This document shows, piece after piece, positions 1 through 8,702 of a DNA stretch of 64,000 nt. Origin of the DNA: Nisaea sp. (GTDB taxonomy: Bacteria > Pseudomonadota > Alphaproteobacteria > Thalassobaculales > Thalassobaculaceae); NCBI RefSeq assembly GCF_034670185.1, contig NZ_JAXMNY010000001.1, positions 992,001-1,056,000 of the forward strand. Reading direction: 5' to 3'. A model generated the notes under the pieces. The model searched no databases. It had not been told where the DNA came from and saw only the letters and a program-made list of their open reading frames with translations. The translations under genes were made by a program, and so were the position numbers. Positions within the stretch are counted from its first letter, which is position 1; each line of letters opens with the position of its first letter.

Positions 1-2
1 AA

Positions 3-704
3 TTGGTTGATGCCATTTGCGCCAAGGAAGCGGATTTTTCGGCCGCATTGCCCAATCCGGACGACGCGGTTCGAGAAGCGATGCGCATCGCGGCGGCGGC
101 GGACCGTCCGGTCATCATCGCGGATGTGCAGGACAATTCCGGCGGCGGTGCTGACAGTGACACGACGGGGCTGTTGCGCGCTCTTGTCCGCAATGGCGCC
201 GAGGGTGCTGCGCTCGGATTGCTGGTTGATGCCGAGTCGGCGCTGGCTGCGCATGAGGCCGGTGAGGGGGCGGAAGTCGTGCTCGCTCTTGGCGGCAAGT
301 CCCGGGTGCCGGGCGATGCGCCGTTTGAAGGCACGTTCCGGGTCGAGGCACTTTCAGACGGAGAATTCACGGCGACTGGACCGTTCTATTCCGGCACCCA
401 CATGCGGCTCGGCCCGTCGGCCCGGCTCAGCATCAATGGCGTGCAGATCGTGGTCGGCTCCCGCAAGGTTCAGATGGCCGACCGGATGATGTACCGCTTC
501 CTTGGCATTGAGCCGGAACAAATGAAGATCCTGGTGAATAAAAGCTCGGTGCACTACCGCGCCGATTTCGCGCCGATCGCCGCAGAAATCATAGAGTGTG
601 CGTCTCCGGGCCCGGTTCTGGCCGATCCGGCGGCGCTACCGTGGAAACATCTGCGCGAAGGGCTGCGGACACGGCCGCTGGGGGACCCGTTCAAAGCGGG
701 GTGA
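3..704 (+). CDS. M81 family metallopeptidase (MlrC-like), C-terminal part
   Basis: The 5' end lies outside the window: the frame is open to base 3 and stops at 702-704. The 233 visible residues match the C-terminal half of MlrC/microcystinase-type proteins (peptidase family M81), with the hallmark DVQDNSGGGADSDTTGLL near residue 41 and a substrate-loop-like segment around VGSRKVQMADR. Family members are zinc-dependent amidohydrolases; MlrC itself degrades linearised microcystin, but most homologues have no known substrate. The N-terminal metal-binding half is not visible, so catalytic competence cannot be judged. It is followed by a palindromic intergenic element and a convergent exonuclease gene. 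The family call is fairly sure; the substrate is unknown. Confidence 0.8.
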   Translation: MVDAICAKEADFSAALPNPDDAVREAMRIAAAADRPVIIADVQDNSGGGADSDTTGLLRALVRNGAEGAALGLLVDAESALAAHEAGEGAEVVLALGGKSRVPGDAPFEGTFRVEALSDGEFTATGPFYSGTHMRLGPSARLSINGVQIVVGSRKVQMADRMMYRFLGIEPEQMKILVNKSSVHYRADFAPIAAEIIECASPGPVLADPAALPWKHLREGLRTRPLGDPFKAG

Positions 705-717
705 GCCCACTCTAAAT

Positions 718-799
718 CGTCATTCCCGCGCACGCGGGGACCCAGGAAATCAGAACTCGCCATGATCGACTAGGTCCCGGCTCTCCGGCCGGGATGACG
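718..799. repeat. Intergenic palindromic repeat element
   Basis: The ends of this 82-base stretch are near-perfect inverted repeats: CGTCATTCCCG at 718-728 and CGGGATGACG at 790-799. Inside them is a second pair, GGACCC near 738 and GGTCCCGG near 773. CGTCATTCCCGCG...-type ends are characteristic of dispersed REP/MITE-like elements in proteobacterial genomes (general knowledge). It separates two convergent genes, where a folded RNA could also act as a bidirectional terminator. No second copy was seen in this window. Confidence 0.6.
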
Positions 800-826
800 T
801 CTAAAAAGCGATGACGACGTGAGCAG

Positions 827-1597
827 TTACGCCGCGAGCTCGATCCAGACCGGGGTGTGGTCCGAGGCCTTGGTTTTTCCGCGCGGGCCGGAGTCGATGC
901 CGGAGGCTTTCAGCCGGTCCGCCGCTTGCGGCGAGAGCAGGAGATGGTCGATCCGGACACCGTGATCGTTTTGCCAGGCGCCGCCCTGATAATCCCAGAA
1001 GCTGTAGCGGTGCGGCGCGGTGTTGTAGATCCTGTAGGCGTCGGCATAGCCGAGATTGAGAATGGAGCGGTATGCGGCACGGGATTCCGGCTGGCAGAGC
1101 GCATCGTCCGCCCAACCAGCTGGGTCATGCACGTCTTCGTCCATCGGCACGACATTGTAGTCGCCTGCCAGCACAACGGGGCCCTCGCTTTGCAGTAGGG
1201 TTTCCGCCCGCGCCTTCAGTCGCTTCATCCAATCCAGCTTGTAGGTGAATTTCTCGGTCGCGATCGGGTTGCCATTCGGCAGATAGATCGAGGCGAAGCG
1301 GATGCCGCAGATCGTGCCCTCGACATAGCGCGCCTGTTCGTCCGCATCGTCGCCGGGCAGTCCAACCAGCGGGTCTTCGATCTCGTGTTTGGAGAGGATA
1401 GCGACGCCGTTATAGCTCTTCTGCCCGTGCGCCAGAATCTTGTAGCCGCGTTCCTCAATCTCAAGGCGCGGGAAATTCTCGTCCACGGTCTTGGTTTCCT
1501 GGAGCATGGCAACGTCCGGCTGGAAGCCGTCTAGCCACTCCAGCAGGTTCGGGAGCCGCGCCTTGACCGAGTTGACGTTCCAGGTGGCCGCTTTCAT
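827..1597 (-). CDS. xthA: Exodeoxyribonuclease III
   Basis: A 256-residue protein of the exonuclease III / AP endonuclease (EEP) family, which incises abasic sites and removes 3' blocking groups in base excision repair. The start is placed at the ATG giving MKAATWNVNSVKARL, the invariant family N-terminus; a longer frame adds 24 unsupported residues. Visible motifs are MLQETK (metal-binding Glu), AGDYNVVP, WTYQGG-like SFWDYQGGAWQND, RIDHLL and the C-terminal SDHTPVW holding the catalytic Asp-His. Length is normal for the family. It lies convergent to the M81 gene and upstream of erpA on the same strand, about 115 bases apart, so cotranscription with erpA is possible. Confidence 0.95.
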   Translation of the reverse strand: MKAATWNVNSVKARLPNLLEWLDGFQPDVAMLQETKTVDENFPRLEIEERGYKILAHGQKSYNGVAILSKHEIEDPLVGLPGDDADEQARYVEGTICGIRFASIYLPNGNPIATEKFTYKLDWMKRLKARAETLLQSEGPVVLAGDYNVVPMDEDVHDPAGWADDALCQPESRAAYRSILNLGYADAYRIYNTAPHRYSFWDYQGGAWQNDHGVRIDHLLLSPQAADRLKASGIDSGPRGKTKASDHTPVWIELAA

Positions 1598-1712
1598 GGG
1601 GAGTCCGTTCCGCGAAGAGCTTGGAGAATGACGAACGGCGAGTTTGCCCGCACGCTGTCGCGCGGCCAAGACACTTTGCCGGACATCAAGGAAACCGGCG
1701 CGTTAGCGTCTG

Positions 1713-2102
1713 TCAGAGGGAGAAGGACGTACCGCAGCCGCAGGAAGACGAGGCATTCGGATTCGTGACCTGGAAATAGGCGCCGAGCAATTCGTCGACA
1801 TAATCGAGCACGCCACCGTCCAGCAGGTCGAGAGAGGTATCGTCCACGATCACTTTCATGCCATGGCTCTCAAACACGTGGTCGTCGTCTTTCATCACAT
1901 CGTCGAAACCGAAATCGTATTGGAAACCTGAGCAGCCGCCGCCCTCGACGCCGACGCGCATGAATTTGCCGCCGCCATTCTCTTCCATGTCCAGCAGGAC
2001 CTTGATCCGCTGGGCCGCACTTTCGCTTAATCCGAAGCTGCGCGCACCAGCACCCGGAGGTGCTGCGGCAGCACTGTCACCATGGTTTTCAGCGAGGCTC
2101 AT
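1713..2102 (-). CDS. erpA: Iron-sulfur cluster insertion protein ErpA (A-type carrier)
   Basis: A 129-residue A-type Fe-S carrier that delivers clusters to apoproteins. The three cluster-binding cysteines are visible in GGGCSGFQY and the C-terminal SSCGCGTSFSL. The fold segment LSESAAQRIKVLL and the motif VDDTSLDLLDGGVLDYV are typical. The frame runs 16 codons further upstream, but the ATG at 2102 has GGAG five bases ahead and gives MSLAENHG, so it is preferred. The 30 or so extra N-terminal residues before the domain are low-complexity Ala/Gly/Pro. The gene is divergent from dgt, with a palindrome between them that could be an operator. Confidence 0.9.
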   Translation of the reverse strand: MSLAENHGDSAAAAPPGAGARSFGLSESAAQRIKVLLDMEENGGGKFMRVGVEGGGCSGFQYDFGFDDVMKDDDHVFESHGMKVIVDDTSLDLLDGGVLDYVDELLGAYFQVTNPNASSSCGCGTSFSL

Positions 2103-2135
2103 CGCCGCTCCGATCATCGCGTTCGAATTTATGAC

Positions 2136-2151
2136 CGTGATCATAATCACG
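2136..2151. promoter_or_regulatory. Perfect palindrome between erpA and dgt, candidate operator
   Basis: CGTGAT-CATA-ATCACG is a perfect 6+6 inverted repeat with a 4-base centre, lying 34 bases upstream of the erpA ATG in the divergent erpA-dgt spacer. Its position suits a dimeric repressor acting on erpA. No regulator can be named from the sequence. Confidence 0.35.
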
Positions 2152-2272
2152 TCCCTGATGAGAAAGTAATGCTTCAGGCCCTGAATTCAACTGTTTTCGG
2201 GCCCTTGGCATTGCGCGGAAGGGCGCCCGAGAGTAGGTTCCGCCCAGTTCGAATCGCACTTGGTCCCTGTAA

Positions 2273-3481
2273 ATGCCCGAGTCCCAAAACTGGACGTTCA
2301 AACAGCAGTTCGCGCCCTATGCTGCGGATTTCAGGAACAGCCGCGGCCGGCAGTTCCCGGAGCCGGAAGCACGCGAGCGCACGCCGTTCCAGCGAGACCG
2401 GGACAGGGTTCTGCATTCCGGCGCTTTCAGACGCCTGGAATACAAGACCCAGGTCTTCGTCTATCACGAGGGCGATTATTATCGCACCCGGCTGACACAC
2501 AGCCTTGAGGTGGCGCAGATTGCCCGCTCGATCAGCCGTTCCCTCGGCCTGAATGAGGATCTGGCGGAAGCCCTGGCGCTTGCGCACGATCTCGGCCACA
2601 CCCCGTTCGGCCATGCCGGCGAGGACGCGTTGGACGCGGTGATGAAGCCCTATGGCGGCTTTGATCACAATGTGCAGACGGTTCGGGTCCTGACCCTGCT
2701 GGAACAGCGTTACGCATCGTTTGATGGCCTCAACCCGACATGGGAAACCATCGAGGGGATCATCAAGCATAACGGCCCTCTGACGGATCGGGACGGAGTT
2801 GGTGATGTACCACCGATTATTACCGAGTTGGACGCGAAACTGTCTTTGCAGTTAAGTGGTTTTGCCAGCGCGGAAGCCCAGATAGCGGCGCTTTCCGACG
2901 ATATCGCCTATCATGCGCACGATATTGACGATGCGCTGCACGCCGATCTTTTCGATATCGAAATAATGCTCGATGTACCGCTGATCGGCCCCATCGTCTC
3001 GGAAGTCATGGAGAGTTACGGCACGCTTTCCCGCGCCAAGATGGTGCAGGAGATTGTCCGCCGTCTGATTGGCGCGATGGTAGAGGATCTGCTTGCGGAA
3101 ACGCGGCGGAGACTGGCGGAATACCGCCCGAATTCGGCCGATGAAGTCCGCAGCGCGCCTGTTCCGCTGATTGCTTTCTCCGCCGAAATGGAGGACCAGA
3201 ACCGCACTTTGAAAGCGTTTTTGTTTCACAACATGTATCGTCATTACAAAGTGAATCGCATGGCCAGTAAGGCCCGCAGGGTGGTAACGGACATGTTCGA
3301 GTTGCTGATGGCGGAACCTAACTGCCTTCCGGCGCAATGGCAGCGGACCGGCAACGACCAGCCGGGCCAGATTGACGATACCAAACAGGCGCGCCTTGTC
3401 GCTGACTATATCGCTGGCATGACCGATCGCTTCGCGGTGATCGAACATGCCCGTCTCTTTGATCTAAACGCGAAGACATAA
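2273..3481 (+). CDS. dgt: Deoxyguanosinetriphosphate triphosphohydrolase-like protein
   Basis: A 402-residue HD-domain dNTPase that splits dNTPs into deoxynucleoside and triphosphate. The HD metal site is visible as THSLEVAQIAR followed by ALAHDLGHTPFGHAGEDAL. The upstream RDRVLHSGAFRRLEYKTQVF is the usual nucleotide-binding segment, and DDIAYHAHDIDDAL carries the late metal-binding Asp. Length is typical of the bacterial Dgt type 2 group. The stop codon abuts the argS start (TAA then ATG, no gap), so translational coupling with argS is likely; the dgt-argS pair is common in alphaproteobacteria. Which dNTPs it prefers cannot be read from sequence. Confidence 0.93.
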   Translation: MPESQNWTFKQQFAPYAADFRNSRGRQFPEPEARERTPFQRDRDRVLHSGAFRRLEYKTQVFVYHEGDYYRTRLTHSLEVAQIARSISRSLGLNEDLAEALALAHDLGHTPFGHAGEDALDAVMKPYGGFDHNVQTVRVLTLLEQRYASFDGLNPTWETIEGIIKHNGPLTDRDGVGDVPPIITELDAKLSLQLSGFASAEAQIAALSDDIAYHAHDIDDALHADLFDIEIMLDVPLIGPIVSEVMESYGTLSRAKMVQEIVRRLIGAMVEDLLAETRRRLAEYRPNSADEVRSAPVPLIAFSAEMEDQNRTLKAFLFHNMYRHYKVNRMASKARRVVTDMFELLMAEPNCLPAQWQRTGNDQPGQIDDTKQARLVADYIAGMTDRFAVIEHARLFDLNAKT

Positions 3482-5239
3482 ATGAACGTTTTCAGATACT
3501 TTCAAAGCAAACTTGATGCAACGATAGAGGCGCTGGCCGCCGAGGGAGCACTACCCTCCGGCTTGGATATCAGCCGGGCGGGCGTTGAGCCTCCGCGCGA
3601 TCCGAGCCACGGCGACATTGCCACGAACGCGGCCATGGTGCTGGCTAAGCCCGCAAAAATGAAGCCGCGCGACATCGCCGAGTTGTTGATCGTCAAGATG
3701 CGCGCCTGGGAAGAGGTCAGTGAGGCTGAGATTGCCGGCCCCGGTTTCATCAATCTCCGGATCGCCGACGGTTTCTGGCGCAATGCCATTTCAGGACTGC
3801 TTGAAAAGGGCCTGGATTTCGGCAAGTCGGATATCGGCGCAGGCAAGAAGGTGATGGTGGAATACGTCTCCGCCAATCCGACGGGCCCGCTGCACGCGGC
3901 GCATGCGCGCGGTGCCGTGATTGGCGACGCATTGGCTGCACTGCTTGCCAAGGCCGGATTCGACGTGACCCGCGAGTACTACATCAACGATGCAGGCGCC
4001 CAGGTCGATACGCTCGCCCGTTCCACCTACCTCCGCTACAAAGAAGCGCTGGGTGAGGATATCGGTACCATCCCCGAAGGTTTCTATCCGGGCGAGTATC
4101 TGAAAGAGGTCGGCGCGGCTCTGGCGGCGCGGGACGGCGACAAGTGGATGCAGGCGGACGAGGCGGACTGGCTGCCGGAAATTCGCGCATTCGCCATCGC
4201 GCAGCAACTTGAAGGCATCAAGGACGATCTCGGCCTGCTTGGCGTCGATATCGAGATCTACAGCTCCGAGAAGGCTTTGGTCGACGCCGGTGCGGTCGAT
4301 GCCGTGATGCAGACGCTGGAGGAGCGCGACCTGCTCTATACCGGCGTGCTGCAGCCGCCGAAGGGCAAGCAGCCGGATGACTGGGAGCCGCGCCCGCAGC
4401 GCCTGTTCAAGGCGATGCAGTTCGGAGACGATGTCGACCGGCCAATCCAGAAATCGGACGGTAGCTGGACCTATTTCGCCAATGACGTCGCCTATCACCT
4501 CGACAAGTACAATCGCGGCTTTGCCGAGATGATCGATGTCTGGGGCGCGGATCACGGCGGTTACGTGAAACGCATGAAGGCGGCGGTGAAGGCCGTAACC
4601 GACGGCAAGGGCGAACTGGACGTCAAGCTGTGCCAGCTCGTGCATCTGATGGATGACGGCAAGCCGGTGAAGATGTCGAAACGGGCGGGAACCTTCGTGA
4701 CCTTGCGCGATGTCATCGATTCGGTAGGCAAGGACGTGTTGCGCTTCATCATGTTGACCCGGCGCAACGACCAGACCCTCGACTTCGATTTCAAGAAAGT
4801 CACCGAGCAAAGTCGGGAAAACCCGGTTTTCTATGTGCAATATGCACATGCACGCTGTCATTCCGTCTTAAGGCATGCTGCCGAGGCGCTTGAGGGCGCG
4901 GATGTTTCCTGTGCCGGGCTGGCACCGGTAGTGCTGGATCGCTTGACCGATCCGGCCGAGCTTGGTCTCATGAAACTGTTACTCGGATGGCCTCGTACGG
5001 TCGAAAGTGCCGCCGAAGCGCACGAACCGCACCGGATCGCTTTCTATCTCGGCGAGGTCGCCACTGGTTTCCACAGTTTGTGGAACAAGGGCAGGGAAGA
5101 CACGACTTTGAGGTTCCTGGTCGATGATGACCGCGAGTTGACCATGGCTCGGCTGGCTCTGGTTCGAGCCACGCAGACTGTCATCGCTTCCGGACTCTCC
5201 GTGATCGGGGTTGAGCCCGTGGAGGAGTTGCGCGCATGA
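3482..5239 (+). CDS. argS: Arginyl-tRNA synthetase
   Basis: A 585-residue class I synthetase charging tRNA-Arg. It has the N-terminal Add-1 domain (about residues 1-105), the HIGH-type motif in NPTGPLHAAHARGA, the KMSKS equivalent VKMSKRAGTFVTL, and the C-terminal DALR anticodon-binding domain in the last 120 residues (ENPVFYVQYAHAR opens it). The HIGH position reads HAAH where HVGH is commoner; this is a conservative variant. The start directly follows the dgt stop, and the stop overlaps the next gene by four bases (ATGA at 5236-5239), which points to one operon. Confidence 0.96.
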   Translation: MNVFRYFQSKLDATIEALAAEGALPSGLDISRAGVEPPRDPSHGDIATNAAMVLAKPAKMKPRDIAELLIVKMRAWEEVSEAEIAGPGFINLRIADGFWRNAISGLLEKGLDFGKSDIGAGKKVMVEYVSANPTGPLHAAHARGAVIGDALAALLAKAGFDVTREYYINDAGAQVDTLARSTYLRYKEALGEDIGTIPEGFYPGEYLKEVGAALAARDGDKWMQADEADWLPEIRAFAIAQQLEGIKDDLGLLGVDIEIYSSEKALVDAGAVDAVMQTLEERDLLYTGVLQPPKGKQPDDWEPRPQRLFKAMQFGDDVDRPIQKSDGSWTYFANDVAYHLDKYNRGFAEMIDVWGADHGGYVKRMKAAVKAVTDGKGELDVKLCQLVHLMDDGKPVKMSKRAGTFVTLRDVIDSVGKDVLRFIMLTRRNDQTLDFDFKKVTEQSRENPVFYVQYAHARCHSVLRHAAEALEGADVSCAGLAPVVLDRLTDPAELGLMKLLLGWPRTVESAAEAHEPHRIAFYLGEVATGFHSLWNKGREDTTLRFLVDDDRELTMARLALVRATQTVIASGLSVIGVEPVEELRA

Positions 5240-6150
5240 GTTTGCATTCGGGAGCGCCGGAACGGCCGCGGATGATCGAGGAAGAGGACCGTCCCGGACC
5301 GCCTCCACTCATGTCCGAAGAGACGACCAAGGGCAGGGGGTTGACCATCATTGCTGCAACTCTGGCGGTTGCAGCCTTCGCCGGTATCGTCTGGTACGCT
5401 TACGATCAGGGCCGTAGGATAGGCAGCGAAACCGCCGCCCCGCTGATCAAGGCCGATGTGACACCGTCAAAGGTTCGGCCTGATTCGCCGGGTGGTATGG
5501 AAGTTCCGCATCAGGACAAGCTGGTGCTCGACGATCTCGGCTCCGGCCGTGGCGCTCAGAACAGCGAAAGCCGGGTAGAGCGCCTGTTGCCGCCGCCGGA
5601 GACACCTCTGCCGCCGCCGGAACCTCTGTCGATCCCGACCAATGACGCGACCCAGACTGCGGAAGCCCCGGCACCGAGTGCACCTGCCGTAACGACGGCA
5701 CCGGCTTCAACCCCATCGGCAACCGCCGTTATCCCGCCGGCCAAGAAACCGGCAGAGACCGCGGCGAAAACACTTATCCCGCCGCCGCCTGCCCCCCCGG
5801 CAGCGAAGGTGGAAACCCCGGTCACGGCTCCCGCGCCGAAGCCCGTTGCGGCAAAGACGCCCAAACCGGCACCAACACCGGCTCCAGCCCCCGCACCGGT
5901 CGCCACAGGCGGTTTCAATATCCAGATCGCCGCCTTGCGGAGCGAGGATGCCGCCGCGAAGGAATGGAACAGAGTGAAAGCGGCTAATGCTGCTCTGCTT
6001 GGCGCACTCGGGCCGACTTACCAGCGTGTCACGACCTCCAACGGGGTGTTTTTCCGCGTACAGGGCGGACCGTTGAGCGATAAAGCCGCGCGTGACATCT
6101 GTACGGCACTGAAGGCCAAGGGTCAGGCTTGCCTCGTGGTGAAACGCTAG
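5236..6150 (+). CDS. SPOR domain-containing membrane protein
   Basis: A 304-residue single-span protein. Residues 1-34 are cytoplasmic, about 35-56 form one transmembrane helix (LTIIAATLAVAAFAGIVWYAY), about 110-225 form a long Pro/Ala-rich periplasmic linker, and 226-304 form a SPOR domain (GFNIQIAALRSED to the C-terminus). SPOR domains bind denuded glycan strands of peptidoglycan at the division septum. Its place between argS and nagZ is conserved in alphaproteobacteria and fits a role in cell-wall remodelling during division. The start overlaps the argS stop. The partner and exact role are unknown. Confidence 0.9.
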   Translation: MSLHSGAPERPRMIEEEDRPGPPPLMSEETTKGRGLTIIAATLAVAAFAGIVWYAYDQGRRIGSETAAPLIKADVTPSKVRPDSPGGMEVPHQDKLVLDDLGSGRGAQNSESRVERLLPPPETPLPPPEPLSIPTNDATQTAEAPAPSAPAVTTAPASTPSATAVIPPAKKPAETAAKTLIPPPPAPPAAKVETPVTAPAPKPVAAKTPKPAPTPAPAPAPVATGGFNIQIAALRSEDAAAKEWNRVKAANAALLGALGPTYQRVTTSNGVFFRVQGGPLSDKAARDICTALKAKGQACLVVKR

Positions 6151-6163
6151 ACGGGACACGCAA

Positions 6164-7192
6164 ATGCGCTCCTTGATCCTCGGCTGTGCCGGTCCGGAAC
6201 TCAGCCGGGCCGAGCGCCTGTTCTTCATCGATACCGATCCGTTCGGCTTCATTCTGTTTCAGCGGAACTGCGAAAGCCCGGAGCAGATCCGGATGCTGAC
6301 TGAAGATCTTCGCGATTGCGTCGGACGCCACGCGCCGGTTCTGATCGACCAGGAAGGTGGCCGCGTCCAGCGCCTGAAGCCGCCGCAATGGCGTGCGGCT
6401 CCGCCGGCCGCCCTGTTTGGAACGCTTTATGCCGAGGATCCGGTGCGGGCGGAGCAGGCAGTACGGGTGAACGCCCGACTGATTGCGGCAGAACTCATGG
6501 ATTGCGGCGTCGATGTAGATTGTTTGCCCTTGCTCGATGTCCGTCAGGACGGCGCACATGACGTAATCGGAGATCGTGCTTTTGCCTATACGCCGGATAT
6601 CGTTGCCAGGCTCGGACGCGCTCAGGCGGAAGGTCTCGCCGCCGGCGGTGTTGCTCCTGTGATGAAGCATATTCCCGGACATGGCCGGGCGGGTGTGGAC
6701 AGTCACCACGCGTTGCCCAGGGTCGATACAGAACGGGACGAACTTGCCGTGATCGATTTCGCGCCTTTCAAGGCTCTGAAGGACCTGCCTATGGCGATGA
6801 CGGCTCATGTCATCTACGAGACGCTGGATTCCGGACGTGCGGCCACGGTTTCCCCCACGGTCATCGGAGAGGTTATCCGGCAGGAGATCGGCTTCGATGG
6901 GCTGTTGATGAGTGACGATATCTCCATGAAGGCGCTGGCTGATCCGCTGGACATATCAACGGCACGTGCGCTGGAGGCCGGATGTGACGTTGTCTTGCAC
7001 TGCAATGGTGACATGACGGAGATGCAGACAGTCGCCGGAGCGGCGCCGGTTCTGTCCGGCAAGGCTCTTTCCCGCGCGGAAATGGTACTCGGTTTCCTTG
7101 ATCGCATTCGTCGGGACGCCCGTCCGGCGGTCCGCGAAGAGCTTCTTTCTTCCTTTGCCGAGCTGGCCGGTCAAAATCGGGCCTCCACCTGA
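6164..7192 (+). CDS. nagZ: Beta-N-acetylhexosaminidase (GH3)
   Basis: A 342-residue cytoplasmic GH3 glycosidase that removes GlcNAc from anhydromuropeptides in peptidoglycan recycling. The family signature KHIPGHGRAGVDSHH is present (Lys168-His169, with His173 in the mobile catalytic loop), as is the nucleophile loop LLMSDDISM with Asp251. The N-terminal QEGGRVQRLKPP is also diagnostic. The length matches the single-domain gram-negative NagZ. The gene lies 13 bases after the SPOR gene, and its TGA overlaps the next ATG by one base, so it belongs to the same transcript. NagZ products can induce AmpC beta-lactamases in some bacteria; no ampC is seen here. Confidence 0.95.
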   Translation: MRSLILGCAGPELSRAERLFFIDTDPFGFILFQRNCESPEQIRMLTEDLRDCVGRHAPVLIDQEGGRVQRLKPPQWRAAPPAALFGTLYAEDPVRAEQAVRVNARLIAAELMDCGVDVDCLPLLDVRQDGAHDVIGDRAFAYTPDIVARLGRAQAEGLAAGGVAPVMKHIPGHGRAGVDSHHALPRVDTERDELAVIDFAPFKALKDLPMAMTAHVIYETLDSGRAATVSPTVIGEVIRQEIGFDGLLMSDDISMKALADPLDISTARALEAGCDVVLHCNGDMTEMQTVAGAAPVLSGKALSRAEMVLGFLDRIRRDARPAVREELLSSFAELAGQNRAST

Positions 7193-7899
7193 TGGAAGAG
7201 ATGATCTCCAACATCCTCTTCACGGCGTCGATCTGGGCACTACCGGTATTGATCGCGATCACCATGCATGAAGCGGCACACGGTTATGTGGCGAACATGC
7301 TGGGAGATCCAACGGCTCGCCTGATGGGGCGTGTGACCCTGAACCCGTTCGCCCATATCGACCGGTTCGGCACGATCATCCTGCCGATGCTGTGCGTGAT
7401 ATCTGGATGGGCGCTCGCCGGCACACCGTTCGTCTTCGGTTATGCGAAACCGGTACCTGTCGCCGTGTCCCGGCTGAACAATCCGCGCCGCGATATGATG
7501 CTGGTCGCGGCGGCGGGCCCCGCAATAAATGTCGTGCTGGCATTCCTTGCAGCGGCGCTATTGCATACTGTCGCCTGGTTCCCGGAATGGTTTGGCGCCT
7601 GGTGGCAGGCCACCTTGATCAACGGGATCCTGCTCAATCTGGTGCTGGCAGTGTTCAACCTGCTGCCGATTCCGCCGCTCGATGGCGGACGGATCGTCAC
7701 CGGACTTCTGCCTTACGAGTTGGCTGTGCGTTACTCCAAGCTTGAGCGTTTCGGCCTCTTCATTGTCATCGGCCTGATGTTTCTGCTGCCCTTTATCGGC
7801 CGGGAGATTGGCGTCGATCTCAGTTACGCCATGCAGCTCGTCATGTTCGGCGTCAAAAATCTGCTACACTTTATCCTTATGCTCACGGGACAAATCTGA
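7192..7899 (+). CDS. Site-2 protease family (M50) membrane metalloprotease
   Basis: A 235-residue polytopic protein with the zinc motif HEAAH (His26-Glu27-His30) in the first membrane helix and the second metal motif NLLPIPPLDGGRI near residue 160. These are the two hallmarks of M50 intramembrane proteases. There is no PDZ or CBS domain, so it belongs to the short YwhC/Rip-like group rather than to RseP. About five or six hydrophobic segments are visible. Its ATG overlaps the nagZ stop (TGATG) and scpA follows after 8 bases. The substrate is unknown; the place inside the nagZ-scpA junction is conserved only in some alphaproteobacteria as far as I recall. Confidence 0.88.
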   Translation: MEEMISNILFTASIWALPVLIAITMHEAAHGYVANMLGDPTARLMGRVTLNPFAHIDRFGTIILPMLCVISGWALAGTPFVFGYAKPVPVAVSRLNNPRRDMMLVAAAGPAINVVLAFLAAALLHTVAWFPEWFGAWWQATLINGILLNLVLAVFNLLPIPPLDGGRIVTGLLPYELAVRYSKLERFGLFIVIGLMFLLPFIGREIGVDLSYAMQLVMFGVKNLLHFILMLTGQI

Positions 7900-7907
7900 G
7901 GCAGGCA

Positions 7908-8702
7908 ATGAGCGACGGTTTCGAAAGTCCTGTTCCGGAACACCGCCGTAGGCGGGAGCCGGTTCAGCTTTCGCTGTTCCTGAATATCGACGGCTTCGAA
8001 GGGCCGATCGACGTTCTTCTGCAGCTTGCCAGGGATCAGAAAGTCGATCTCATTCATGTTTCCGTCCTGCAGCTCGCGGAACAGTATCTCGGCTTCGTCA
8101 ATCAGGCCCAGAAACTCAACCTGGAACTCGCCGCTGATTATCTGGTGATGGCCGCCTGGCTCGCCTATCTGAAATCGCGTCTGCTTCTGCCGCCTGACGA
8201 GAAGGAAGAGGAGGAGCAGAGCCCTGAGGAGATGGCGGAGGCCCTGCGGTTCCAGCTCATGCGCCTGGAGGCGATGCAGCAGGCTGGTGAGGCGCTGATG
8301 TCCCGCCCGCAGTTTGGCGCGGACTTCTTCGCCAGAGGGCAGGGCGAAAGCATTTCCGTTCGCAGGCGCCCGATCTATGACGTGACGCTGTATGAATTGT
8401 TGCGCGCCTATGCGGATCACCGTGTACGCCACGACAGGTTGGCCCTGCGCATTGAGGCAACCCACCTTTATTCCGTCGAGGATGCGGTCCAGCGTCTCAG
8501 CCGCGTCCTTGGCGCCGTGCCGGAATGGCAAACCCTGTTTTCTTTCCTGCCGAGCGGGCTGCGCAAAGGCCTTCGTCTGCGCTCCGCCGTTGCTTCGACC
8601 TTTGTTGCTTCTCTGCAGCTGGTGAAGGACGGAAAGGCGGAGATCAATCAGGCCGGGACCTTCGCCCCGATCTATTTTCGCTCCCGGGAGGGCGATGCGT
8701 GA
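7908..8702 (+). CDS. scpA: Segregation and condensation protein A
   Basis: A 264-residue kleisin that bridges SMC heads in the bacterial condensin. The N-terminal kleisin signature is visible as LSLFLNIDGFEGPIDVLLQL and DQKVDLIHVSVLQLAEQY, and the C-terminal winged-helix part binds SMC. An acidic stretch (EKEEEEQSPEEMAEAL) lies in the linker. The stop codon overlaps the GTG start of scpB by four bases, consistent with equimolar ScpA-ScpB synthesis. No smc gene is in the window. Confidence 0.93.
   Translation: MSDGFESPVPEHRRRREPVQLSLFLNIDGFEGPIDVLLQLARDQKVDLIHVSVLQLAEQYLGFVNQAQKLNLELAADYLVMAAWLAYLKSRLLLPPDEKEEEEQSPEEMAEALRFQLMRLEAMQQAGEALMSRPQFGADFFARGQGESISVRRRPIYDVTLYELLRAYADHRVRHDRLALRIEATHLYSVEDAVQRLSRVLGAVPEWQTLFSFLPSGLRKGLRLRSAVASTFVASLQLVKDGKAEINQAGTFAPIYFRSREGDA

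Noticed and set aside
5556..5918. Antisense frame rich in Gly, Ala and Val opposite the SPOR gene
   Set aside because: It is the complement of the Pro/Ala-rich linker; composition is explained by that repeat-like coding sequence.
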